Shown here: positions 16,638 to 25,619 of the stretch, in pieces | Numbering within the stretch: position 1 is the first letter of the stretch | Layout of the letters: each line of letters opens with the position of its first letter | Assembly (NCBI RefSeq): GCF_016888335.1 | Contig: NZ_JAFEJG010000004.1 | Span: 2,876,743 to 2,940,742 of the forward strand | Source of the DNA: Janibacter endophyticus | GTDB taxonomy: Bacteria > Actinomycetota > Actinomycetes > Actinomycetales > Dermatophilaceae | Length of the DNA: 64,000 nucleotides | Direction: 5' to 3' | The notes under the pieces: generated by a model | What the model saw: the letters and a program-made list of their open reading frames with translations, nothing else | Database searches by the model: none | What the model was told of the DNA's origin: nothing | Program-made: the position numbers and the translations under genes

Positions 16638-17323
16638 GCCGTCGCCCGGTAGTGGTCGACGACCTCAGCGGCAGCCCCGTCGGCGACGACCCGTCCGCCG
16701 ACGACAAGCAGGGCCCGGTCGCAGCGGGCAGCGAGATCGAGGTCGTGGGTCACGAGGAGCAGCTGCTGGGCCAGGCCGAGGAGGAGGTCACCGATCGCGC
16801 GCGCGTTGGCGAGGTCGAGCAGGGTCGTCGGCTCGTCGGCGATGAGGACATCAGGGTCCGTGGCGAGCACCCCGGCGAGCGCGACGAGCTGGGCCTGCCC
16901 GCCCGACAGGGCGTGGACGCTGCGCTCCTCGAGCTCCGCGAGACCGAAGCGTCGGAGCACGGCCCGGGCCGCCTCCCTTCGCGCCTCCTTGTCCCGCACG
17001 GCCCGCCGCAGGGAGAGGGCGATGTCCTCGCCCACGGTCGGCATGACGAGCTGCGCCTTCGGGTCGGTGAAGGAGAAGGCCACCCGGCGCCGCACCTCGC
17101 GGCCCTCGCGGGCGACGTCGAGCCCGTCGACCCGCACCGTGCCGGTCGTCGCGGGGACGAGCCCATTGACGAGGCGGGCGAGCGTCGACTTGCCGGCACC
17201 GTTGGGGCCGACGAGGGCGACCCGCTGCTCGGTGATCTCGAGGCTGGTCTCGTCGAGCGCGAGGATCTCGCCGTCGGCGGTGGCCCGCCGGACGGTGACC
17301 CGGTCGAGCTCGATCGCCGGCAT
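16634..17323 (-). CDS. bioM: ECF transporter ATPase for biotin
   Basis: A 229-residue ABC ATPase. Walker A GPNGAGKST lies at about residues 39-47, signature LSGGQ at 139-143, and Walker B LIADEPTT at 160-167. The Q-loop region is FSFTDPKAQLVMP. ATG at 17323 abuts the bioY stop and the 3' end overlaps bioN by 4 bases. A single ATPase gene (not the EcfA1/A2 pair) next to bioY and bioN marks a dedicated biotin system. Confidence 0.93.
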   Translation of the reverse strand: MPAIELDRVTVRRATADGEILALDETSLEITEQRVALVGPNGAGKSTLARLVNGLVPATTGTVRVDGLDVAREGREVRRRVAFSFTDPKAQLVMPTVGEDIALSLRRAVRDKEARREAARAVLRRFGLAELEERSVHALSGGQAQLVALAGVLATDPDVLIADEPTTLLDLANARAIGDLLLGLAQQLLLVTHDLDLAARCDRALLVVGGRVVADGAAAEVVDHYRATA

Positions 17324-17907
17324 CAGGCGCCGCGGCGCAGCAGCCAGGGGAAGGCGCGGTGCACGGCCGCGGCGACGAGGCCGGTCGCGACGAGCTTGAG
17401 GATGTCGCCGATCCAGAAGGCCGCGTCGACCTTCGCGGCGGCGACCAGGTCCAGCCCGGCGCGCAGGTTGAGGCCGACGATGCCGACGGCGTGGATGACG
17501 AGCAGCGCCGCGATCCCGCCGAAGATGATCGCCAGCGGGTTGGTGGCCTGCCCCTGACGGGCGAGCCGCTGGACGACGAGCCCGAGGAGGGCGGCGCCAA
17601 GGACGAAGCCGACGATGTAGCCGCCGGTCGGGCCGACGAGGACGGGCAACCCGGACTTGCCGTTGGCGAAGACCGGCAGGCCGGCCGCGCCGACGGCGAC
17701 CCAGAGCAGGACGGCGAGCAGACCCCTTCGGGCGCCGAGGAGAGCGCCGGCGAGGAGCACCCCGAAGGTCTGGAGGGTGATCGGCGCGAAGGTCGAGACG
17801 TTGATCGCCGGGAGGATCGAGCAGACCGCGATGACGGCGGCGAGCGCGGCGACGAGGGCGAGGTCGACGGTCGTCGAGCGGGCGGGCGCCTGGGTGGTCG
17901 TGGTCAT
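17323..17907 (-). CDS. bioY: Biotin transporter substrate-binding subunit
   Basis: A 194-residue BioY-family membrane protein with about six helices. The family motif GPTGGYIVGFVLGAALLG is clear at about residues 89-106. It captures biotin, and ATP-driven uptake needs BioM and BioN. It is the first gene of the operon, starting at ATG 17907, 20 bases downstream of the first BioQ-type operator, as expected for repression when biotin is plentiful. Confidence 0.95.
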   Translation of the reverse strand: MTTTTQAPARSTTVDLALVAALAAVIAVCSILPAINVSTFAPITLQTFGVLLAGALLGARRGLLAVLLWVAVGAAGLPVFANGKSGLPVLVGPTGGYIVGFVLGAALLGLVVQRLARQGQATNPLAIIFGGIAALLVIHAVGIVGLNLRAGLDLVAAAKVDAAFWIGDILKLVATGLVAAAVHRAFPWLLRRGA

Positions 17908-17927
17908 GGGTCCTCTTCGGGCTCTGC

Positions 17928-17960
17928 TGAACGCTGTTCAGGTGGGGTGAACGGCGTTCA
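17928..17960. promoter_or_regulatory. Tandem BioQ-type operators
   Basis: Two 13-base palindromes, TGAACGCTGTTCA (17928-17940) and TGAACGGCGTTCA (17948-17960), lie 20 bases centre to centre, about two helical turns, between bioY and the TetR gene. BioQ of Corynebacterium and Mycobacterium binds TGAAC-N3-GTTCA/GTTAC-type palindromes in front of biotin genes. The right-hand site is 3 bases from the -10 of the TetR gene, which suggests autoregulation as well. Confidence 0.85.
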
Positions 17961-17963
17961 GGC

Positions 17964-17969
17964 TAGGGT
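17964..17969 (+). promoter_or_regulatory. -10 of the leaderless bioQ-like gene
   Basis: TAGGGT ends 6 bases before the GTG start at 17976, so the mRNA should begin at or next to the start codon. The operator at 17948-17960 occupies the -10/-35 spacer. Confidence 0.65.
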
Positions 17970-17975
17970 CTGGGG

Positions 17976-18539
17976 GTGACCACGTCAACGCGACGTCTCC
18001 GACGCTCCGACGTCGTCGACACCGCCCTGCAGATCCTCGGCCGCGTGGGCCTGCCCGACCTGACGATGCGGGCGCTCGGGACCGAGCTCGGCGTGCAGCA
18101 GAGCGCCCTCTACCACCACGTCGAGAACAAGCAGGCCCTCCTCGGCGCGGTCGCCGACGAGATCCTCGCCCGCGGCCCGCGCCGACGCGCCCGGAAGGAC
18201 GACGCCTGGCAAGACCGGGTGCGCCGCCGCTGCGAGGACCTCCACGCAGCGGTCACCGCCTACCCCGACGGCGCGGACGTCGTCATGAGCATGTGGGCCT
18301 TCGGGATGGGCGGGGACGCCCCCTTCGTCGAGCTGCGCGAGCTGCTCACCGAGGCCGGGCTGCCGGCCGAGGAGGCCGCGACCGCGGCCCGCACCCTGCT
18401 CCACTTCGTCTACGGGCACGCCTACGCCGAGCAGTCGAACGCCCACGCGCGGCGGTTGGGGGTCGTCACCGACGACACCCCGGACAACTTCGCGACCGGG
18501 CTGGCGATCGTCGTCGCGGGCGTCGCGACCCGCGTCTGA
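17976..18539 (+). CDS. bioQ: TetR-family regulator of biotin genes (BioQ-like)
   Basis: A 187-residue TetR-family repressor. The N-terminal helix-turn-helix runs through DLTMRALGTELGVQQSALYH (about residues 28-47), followed by HVENKQALL. The C-terminal half is a TetR_C-type ligand/dimer domain. Divergence from bioY, the paired TGAAC-N3-GTTCA operators and the family together point to BioQ, the actinobacterial biotin repressor. BioQ itself does not sense biotin directly in studied species; the effector here is unknown. GTG at 17976 is leaderless. The gene converges on phhA with a 9-base gap. Confidence 0.82.
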   Translation: MTTSTRRLRRSDVVDTALQILGRVGLPDLTMRALGTELGVQQSALYHHVENKQALLGAVADEILARGPRRRARKDDAWQDRVRRRCEDLHAAVTAYPDGADVVMSMWAFGMGGDAPFVELRELLTEAGLPAEEAATAARTLLHFVYGHAYAEQSNAHARRLGVVTDDTPDNFATGLAIVVAGVATRV

Positions 18540-18548
18540 GCGTAGGGG

Positions 18549-19469
18549 TCAGACCGTCGCCTCGACGAGGCCCCGACTCTGCGCCTCGCGGCGCAGCCGC
18601 GCGCACACCTCGTCGTCCGCCGTCTCGAAGAACGCCCCGACGGCGGCCTCGAGGTGGTCGAGCGAGCGGGCCGCGAAGAGGACCGGCTGGTACTGGGTGA
18701 TGTCGTAGTTGAGCGTGCCCATGTCGGCGAGGTCGAGGTCGCGGATCTCCATGTCGCGGAACTCGTCCATCTCGCCGAAGCTCGAGAGGATGCCCGCGCC
18801 GTACGCCGTGAGGTCGTCACCGTCGTGCATGACCCCGAACTCCATGGAGAACCAGAAGACGTCAGCGACGAGCTTGGCCGCCTCGTCGGTCTCCAGCCGG
18901 GTCAGGGCCGCACCGGCAGCCTGCGTGATCGCCGCGAAGCGCGGGCTCGCGAGCTGGTTCGCGTGCCCGATGACCTCGTGGATGATGTCCGGCTCGGGCG
19001 TGTAGAGCGGCCCGCTCCCGTGGCGCAGGTACTGGGTGCTGTTGAAGACCCGGTCGCCGAGGTCGCCGTAGAACTCACGCAGCGGCACGAGACCGGGAGC
19101 GGCGACGTAGGTCCAGCCCGTGAGCGGCACGAGCAGCTCGGTCACCTCGGCGAGCTGCGGTACCCGATCGGTCGGCAGGCCGAGCCGCTCCTTGGCCACG
19201 AGGTACTCGGGGTGGGCGTAGCGCTCGTGCTTGGGGGCGAGCTCGGCGCTCACAGTGCGCCAGACCACGTGCTCCGCCTCGGTGTACTCGATCGTCGGCA
19301 CGGGGGCACCGCCGTCGCGGTCCCAGCGCAGCGCCGCGCCGGCGATCTCGCCGCGTCGGTGCAGGTAGGCCGGGTCGTCCTTGCCCGGGTGGGTGTCGGC
19401 GAGGTGGACCTCGACGGTCCCGTCCTCGTGCTCGGTCACCGGGGAGTACAGCTGGCCGTCCTCGAACAT
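18549..19469 (-). CDS. phhA: Phenylalanine 4-monooxygenase
   Basis: A 306-residue aromatic amino acid hydroxylase that turns phenylalanine into tyrosine with O2, Fe(II) and a tetrahydropterin. The iron ligands are visible: two His in PEPDIIHEVIGHANQL (about residues 165-180) and Glu in FWFSMEFGVM. The start ATG at 19469 has AGGAGG 5 bases upstream; an upstream GTG at 19496 would add nine residues. It stands alone between the BioQ-like gene and acs. Pterin recycling genes are not in the window. Part of a tyrosine or phenylalanine catabolic route is likely. Confidence 0.92.
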   Translation of the reverse strand: MFEDGQLYSPVTEHEDGTVEVHLADTHPGKDDPAYLHRRGEIAGAALRWDRDGGAPVPTIEYTEAEHVVWRTVSAELAPKHERYAHPEYLVAKERLGLPTDRVPQLAEVTELLVPLTGWTYVAAPGLVPLREFYGDLGDRVFNSTQYLRHGSGPLYTPEPDIIHEVIGHANQLASPRFAAITQAAGAALTRLETDEAAKLVADVFWFSMEFGVMHDGDDLTAYGAGILSSFGEMDEFRDMEIRDLDLADMGTLNYDITQYQPVLFAARSLDHLEAAVGAFFETADDEVCARLRREAQSRGLVEATV

Positions 19470-19773
19470 CGCGTCCTCCTGCGCCACGGGCGCCACCTCG
19501 TCGTGACGTCCTGGGGTGCCCAGGACCGTGCCACTCCTGGACGACCTGCGCGACCGTTACCGCCTTTGCTGTGCAGACTGCCCACCATCCGGCGAAGGGG
19601 TGACCGCTCACCCTGGTCAGCGTGCCTACGAGCAGCCGCTGGGCGCGTCAGCGGTCCACTCGTCGTTCGGCCGTCCGGGCCAGTTGTGCCGCCCACGCGG
19701 GTGACGGCAGGGTGGGGGGCAGCACACCGTGACGCCCGCGCACCCGCGCGCGGCAACTCAACGAGGAGGACAC
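19470..19773. other. Divergent phhA/acs intergenic region
   Basis: 304 bases without a gene. It holds a 6-base inverted repeat GGGTGA-N4-TCACCC (19598-19613), preceded by GCGAAGGGG, and a Shine-Dalgarno for acs at the right end. The repeat could be a regulator site for acs, but it does not match the Crp consensus spacing, so I leave it unnamed. Confidence 0.4.
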
Positions 19774-21720
<1,947 letters not shown>

Positions 21721-21725
21721 GACCC

Positions 21726-21770
21726 ACGACGAAGGGGCCCGGCCGCTCGGCGGTCGGGCCCCTTCGTCGT
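21726..21770. terminator. Strong terminator after acs
   Basis: The 16-bp perfect stem ACGACGAAGGGGCCCG (21726-21741) and CGGGCCCCTTCGTCGT (21755-21770) has a 13-base loop. It separates the convergent acs and glycerophosphodiesterase genes and includes the recurring CGAAGGGG/CCCCTTCG pair as its lower stem. Confidence 0.8.
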
Positions 21771-21825
21771 GCGTCAGGCGGGGTCGGCCGGGCCGTCCGC
21801 CCGGTCCACGAGGAGTCTGCGCAGG

Positions 21826-22638
21826 TCAGAGCCCCGCGGTCACGGGGCGTTCCGGGCGCGCCACCATCGGGGTCCAGGTGCCGCGGGTGCCGCGGGCAAT
21901 CATCACCTCGCGCAGGACGTCCGGGCGGTCGGTGATGATCCCGTCGACGCCCATGTCGAGCAGGCGGCGCATGACGGCCGGGTCGTCGACGGTCCACACC
22001 ACGACGCGCACCCCGAGCCGGTGGGCCCGCCGCACGAGCTTGTCGGAGTGGATCGGCATGCGCCCCAGGTGCATCGGCACGTGCGCGAAGCCGCCGCGCA
22101 CCATCCACGCCGGCACCGGCGCCCCGGCCTTGCTCATCGAGACGAGCGTCGTCAGCGAGCGCCAGCCGAGCGCCACCCGCGCGTGCGGCGCCTGCGACTG
22201 GAGCAGCTGCAGCCACCCGTCCCACGCCCCGGCGACGCATACCCGCTCCGCGTAAGCCGGGCGTTGCAGCAGCCGGGCCATCGGCGCGATCGCCGCCCGG
22301 TCCTTGAGGTCGATCGTGAAGCATGCATCGGGGAAGGCCTCGAGCGCCTCCTCGAGCGTCGGGATCGGCTCGCGCCCGTGGACGCGGACACCGCGCAGCT
22401 CGGCGAGGGTCTTGGCACCGACCCGGCCCCACCCGTCGGTGCTCCGCTCGAGCGTGTCGTCGTGGAAGCAGATGAGCTGGCCGTCGGCGGTGATCTTGAT
22501 GTCGGACTCGAGGTAGCGCAGCCCGAGGGCGGTCGACCTCGCGAAGGCGGCGAGGGTGTTCTCCGGGGCCAGCGCGGCACCTCCACGGTGCGCGATGGCC
22601 AGGGGCTCGGTCGTGTCGCCGTACCTCATGGTCACCAT
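21826..22638 (-). CDS. Glycerophosphodiester phosphodiesterase
   Basis: A 270-residue GDPD-family TIM barrel that splits glycerophosphodiesters into glycerol 3-phosphate and an alcohol. IAHRGGAALAPENTLAAF (about residues 14-31) has the catalytic HRG and ENT, and LESDIKITADGQLICFHDD has the Glu/Asp metal ligands and second catalytic His. There is no signal peptide, so it is probably cytoplasmic. ATG at 22638 or 22629 may be used; no clear ribosome-binding site is seen. The C-terminus carries a short extra tail. Confidence 0.9.
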   Translation of the reverse strand: MVTMRYGDTTEPLAIAHRGGAALAPENTLAAFARSTALGLRYLESDIKITADGQLICFHDDTLERSTDGWGRVGAKTLAELRGVRVHGREPIPTLEEALEAFPDACFTIDLKDRAAIAPMARLLQRPAYAERVCVAGAWDGWLQLLQSQAPHARVALGWRSLTTLVSMSKAGAPVPAWMVRGGFAHVPMHLGRMPIHSDKLVRRAHRLGVRVVVWTVDDPAVMRRLLDMGVDGIITDRPDVLREVMIARGTRGTWTPMVARPERPVTAGL

Positions 22639-22752
22639 GGTGGGCCCGGCCGAAGGGGTTCCCACGCCACCCGCGGGGTCTGCGGGCAAGGGTTCACCGA
22701 CGCTTCACACGGTGGTCGTCGCTCCGCTCCCCCAGGGCCGCCGGGGGCGATC

Positions 22753-23169
22753 TCAGGGGTCGAGGAGGTCGTTCGGCGCGGTCCGCGGGTCGATCTCGGC
22801 GCCGGAGAGCACCGCGGCGCGCGACAGCGCGTTGCTCGCCACCGACGAGACGACGAGCAGCGCGGCGACGGTCACGCCGACCTTGACGACGTCGAGCCAG
22901 GCGAAGGGGTGGACGGTCAGGCTGTGCAGCCAGGCACCGACGACGATCCACGGCAGACCGACCCCGGTCGCGGGGCCCAGGGCGTTGACCCGGCTCAGGG
23001 CGTCGGTCACACGGTGCATCGCGACGGCGCTGACGAGCACCCAGAGCGCCCCGCCGAGCACGAGGACCGCCGCGACGACCGTGGCCACGGTCGCGGGGCC
23101 GCCGGTGAGCATCGGCTCGACCGCGCCGGGCGTCACGGGGCCGGCCGCGGGGGCGGCGAGCGAGATCAT
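22753..23169 (-). CDS. mnhG: Mrp-type antiporter subunit G
   Basis: A 138-residue MnhG/PhaG-family membrane protein with three helices; VAMHRVTDALSRVNALGPAT matches the family core. The C-terminus has about 20 extra polar residues. It is the last gene of the Mrp operon and overlaps mnhF by 4 bases. Mrp complexes exchange Na+ (or K+) for H+ and need all subunits. Confidence 0.88.
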   Translation of the reverse strand: MISLAAPAAGPVTPGAVEPMLTGGPATVATVVAAVLVLGGALWVLVSAVAMHRVTDALSRVNALGPATGVGLPWIVVGAWLHSLTVHPFAWLDVVKVGVTVAALLVVSSVASNALSRAAVLSGAEIDPRTAPNDLLDP

Positions 23170-23426
23170 CGGCGCCCCCTCGTGATGATGCGGGCCAGCG
23201 CCACGGTCGCCAGGATCCCGAGCAGCGCGGCGAGCAGCGCCGCGTCGACGACCGCGGCCGACTCCCGGACGACGCTGAGCAGCAGGAGGATGCCGATCCC
23301 GCTGAAGAAGACGAGGTCACCGACGACGGCGGCGCTCGCCGCATCGACAGCCGCCCGGATCTGCCAGAGGGAGAGCCCGATGGCGACGGCCAGGACGGCC
23401 ATCGCGAGGTAGACGACGACGGTCAC
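23166..23426 (-). CDS. mnhF: Mrp-type antiporter subunit F
   Basis: An 86-residue protein with three membrane helices. Arg/Asp-containing RESAAVVDAALLAALLGILA matches the MnhF C-terminal half. It overlaps both neighbours by 4 bases. Confidence 0.88.
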   Translation of the reverse strand: MTVVVYLAMAVLAVAIGLSLWQIRAAVDAASAAVVGDLVFFSGIGILLLLSVVRESAAVVDAALLAALLGILATVALARIITRGRR

Positions 23427-23776
23427 GCCGGCACCCCCTTCGCCCCGCGGGTGGCGCGCAGCAGGCGCGACTCCATGTCGCGCAGACCCTCGACGACCTC
23501 GTCGATGTCCCGGCCGTAGAGGCAGTGGACGAAGAGCGTCGGCGGGGTGTCACCGCGTGCGGCGGCGGTCCCGACGACGAGGGTCCCGGGCGTGATGGTG
23601 ATCGACGAGGCGAGGGCGCTGATCTCGAGGTCGGTGCGGCAGCGCAGCGGCAGCTCGACGAGGGCGGGCGCGCGGGAGGACCCCGGCGTCGCGATGTCGA
23701 CCGCGAGCTGGAACGCCCCCCGGTGCAGCTCGACCGCGATGAAGGCGAGGTAGGAGAGCCACTGCCAGAGCCTCAT
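23423..23776 (-). CDS. mnhE: Mrp-type antiporter subunit E
   Basis: A 117-residue protein. It has one N-terminal hydrophobic segment and the family block ISALASSITITPGTLVVG (about residues 53-70). The C-terminal part carries HCLYGRD. It is shorter than typical MnhE (about 160 residues) because the usual first two helices are reduced, as in other actinobacteria. ATG at 23776 overlaps the mnhD stop as ATGA. Confidence 0.87.
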   Translation of the reverse strand: MRLWQWLSYLAFIAVELHRGAFQLAVDIATPGSSRAPALVELPLRCRTDLEISALASSITITPGTLVVGTAAARGDTPPTLFVHCLYGRDIDEVVEGLRDMESRLLRATRGAKGVPA

Positions 23777-25290
23777 CGCAGCACCGCCTCGACGTAGGGG
23801 GCCGGGTCGACCAGCCCGGCGGCGGCGCGGTCGATGACCGGGTCGAGGACGCCGATGCCGATGAAGATCGCGACGGAGAGCGCGATGAGCGCAGCACCGG
23901 GCAGCAGGAGGCGAAGGGGGATCCGCACCTCGTCCGGCAGTGGCACCGGCTCGGAGAGCCGGGTCTGGGCGTTGTCGGTGCGGTAGCGCTCCATCGGCGG
24001 CCCCCAGAAGATCTCGGCCCAGACGCGCTGCAGCGCCATGATCGAGAGGATCGAGGCGGCGACGACGGCCCCGATGAGCGCCCAGGCCTGCCAGCCCGGG
24101 GCGTCGGCGGCACCGATGACGAGGCCGAGCTTGCCCCAGAGGCCCGACGTCGGCGGGAGCCCGACGAGCGAGAGCAGCCCGAGCGCGACGGCCGCGGCGG
24201 CCCAGGGCTCGCGCCGCATGAGACCGGCGAGCCGGTCGAAGCGCTGCGAGCCGTAGGTGTGCTCGATCGCCCCGCCGGTGAGCAGCAGCCCGCCCATGGT
24301 GATGACGTGGTGGACGAGGTAGAGCAGGCCGCCCGCGAGGCTCACCTGGGTGAAGACGACGACGCCGATGAGGATGTGCCCCACGCCGGCCACCATCTGG
24401 TACGCCATCGCGTGGCGGAAGGTCTGCTCGCCGAAGGTGCTCAGCGACCCCACGAGGCAGGTGAGGACGACGACGACCACGAGGACGCTCACCCACGGCA
24501 CCTGACCGTCGTAGATGACGGAGACGATGCGGTAGATCGCGTAGAGGGCGACCTTGGTGTGCAGCGCCGCGAAGAGCGACATGACGCCCGGCGAGGTCGC
24601 GGGATAGCTGCGCGGCAGCCAGGTGTGCACGGGCACGACACCGGCCTTGATGCCCAGCGCCAGCAGGACGATGCCGACGGCGAGGCCGGAGCGCCCGTCG
24701 GCGCTGCCCTGGCCGGCGAGGGCAGCGATGTTGACGGTGCCGGCGGTGCCGTAGACGAGGCCGACGCCCATGAGCAGGATCGCCGAGGTCACGAGGTTGA
24801 CGACGACGAAGAGCCGCCCGACGCCGAGCCGGCGCCACGTACCGGTGACCGCGATGAGGGCGTAGCTCGGCAGGAGCATGACCTCGACGAAGACGAAGAG
24901 GTTGAAGAGGTCGCCGGTGAGCAGCGCCCCGTAGACGCCCGTCATGAGGAGCAGCACGAGCGGGACGAAGAAGCGGTAGCGCGTCTCGCCGGTGAGCACG
25001 AGCCACGCGGTGGTCGCCAGGGTGGCGAGCGAGGTGACGGCGAGCATCACTGCGGTGAGCGTGTCCGAGACGAAGGGGATGGCCACGCCCGGTGCGTAGC
25101 CGCCCACCCCGGTCGCGAGGGCCGGCACCTCAGCGTGGTGCCGGACGAGGAGCGCCGAGGCGACGAGCGTGCCGACCAGGGTCGCGAGGAGGAGCGCGAC
25201 GCCGACGACGTGGCGTCGCACGATGACCGTGAGCCCGGCGAGCCCGAGCGGGACGGCGACGAGGAGCGGGAGTGCGGAGGCGGCGGTCAT
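23773..25290 (-). CDS. mnhD: Mrp-type antiporter subunit D
   Basis: A 505-residue proton-translocating subunit of the NuoL/M/N type with about 14 helices. Conserved charged positions are seen in VFVEVMLLPSYALI (Glu of helix 5) and LGIKAGVVPVHTWLP (Lys of helix 7). It overlaps mnhC and mnhE by 4 bases each. Confidence 0.9.
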   Translation of the reverse strand: MTAASALPLLVAVPLGLAGLTVIVRRHVVGVALLLATLVGTLVASALLVRHHAEVPALATGVGGYAPGVAIPFVSDTLTAVMLAVTSLATLATTAWLVLTGETRYRFFVPLVLLLMTGVYGALLTGDLFNLFVFVEVMLLPSYALIAVTGTWRRLGVGRLFVVVNLVTSAILLMGVGLVYGTAGTVNIAALAGQGSADGRSGLAVGIVLLALGIKAGVVPVHTWLPRSYPATSPGVMSLFAALHTKVALYAIYRIVSVIYDGQVPWVSVLVVVVVLTCLVGSLSTFGEQTFRHAMAYQMVAGVGHILIGVVVFTQVSLAGGLLYLVHHVITMGGLLLTGGAIEHTYGSQRFDRLAGLMRREPWAAAAVALGLLSLVGLPPTSGLWGKLGLVIGAADAPGWQAWALIGAVVAASILSIMALQRVWAEIFWGPPMERYRTDNAQTRLSEPVPLPDEVRIPLRLLLPGAALIALSVAIFIGIGVLDPVIDRAAAGLVDPAPYVEAVLR

Positions 25291-25619
25291 CGGTCGTGCC
25301 CCTCCCCCGTCTCCGGCATGCGGTGGGTGTCGTCGTTGTGCCCGACGACCGCCGTGGCGAGCATGAAGATCGTGACCGCCATGGTGATGACGATCGCGGT
25401 GAGGACGAAGGCTTGCGGCAGCGGGTCGGCCGCGTCGACCGCGGCCGTGCGGTCGGCGAGCGGCTCACCGCGCCACGCGGCGACGCCGGCGCTGAGCAGG
25501 ACGAAGTTGGCCGCGTGGCTGAGCAGCGCGAGCCCGAAGACGACCTGGACCATCGAGCGCTGCTGGACGAGGTAGGTGCCGCCCGCGACGAGGACACCGA
25601 TGAGGACGAAGATGATCAT
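25287..25619 (-). CDS. mnhC: Mrp-type antiporter subunit C
   Basis: A 110-residue NuoK-like protein with three helices; GLALLSHAANFVLLSAG and PLPQAFVLTAIVITMAVT are family blocks. Overlaps both neighbours by 4 bases. Confidence 0.9.
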   Translation of the reverse strand: MIIFVLIGVLVAGGTYLVQQRSMVQVVFGLALLSHAANFVLLSAGVAAWRGEPLADRTAAVDAADPLPQAFVLTAIVITMAVTIFMLATAVVGHNDDTHRMPETGEGHDR

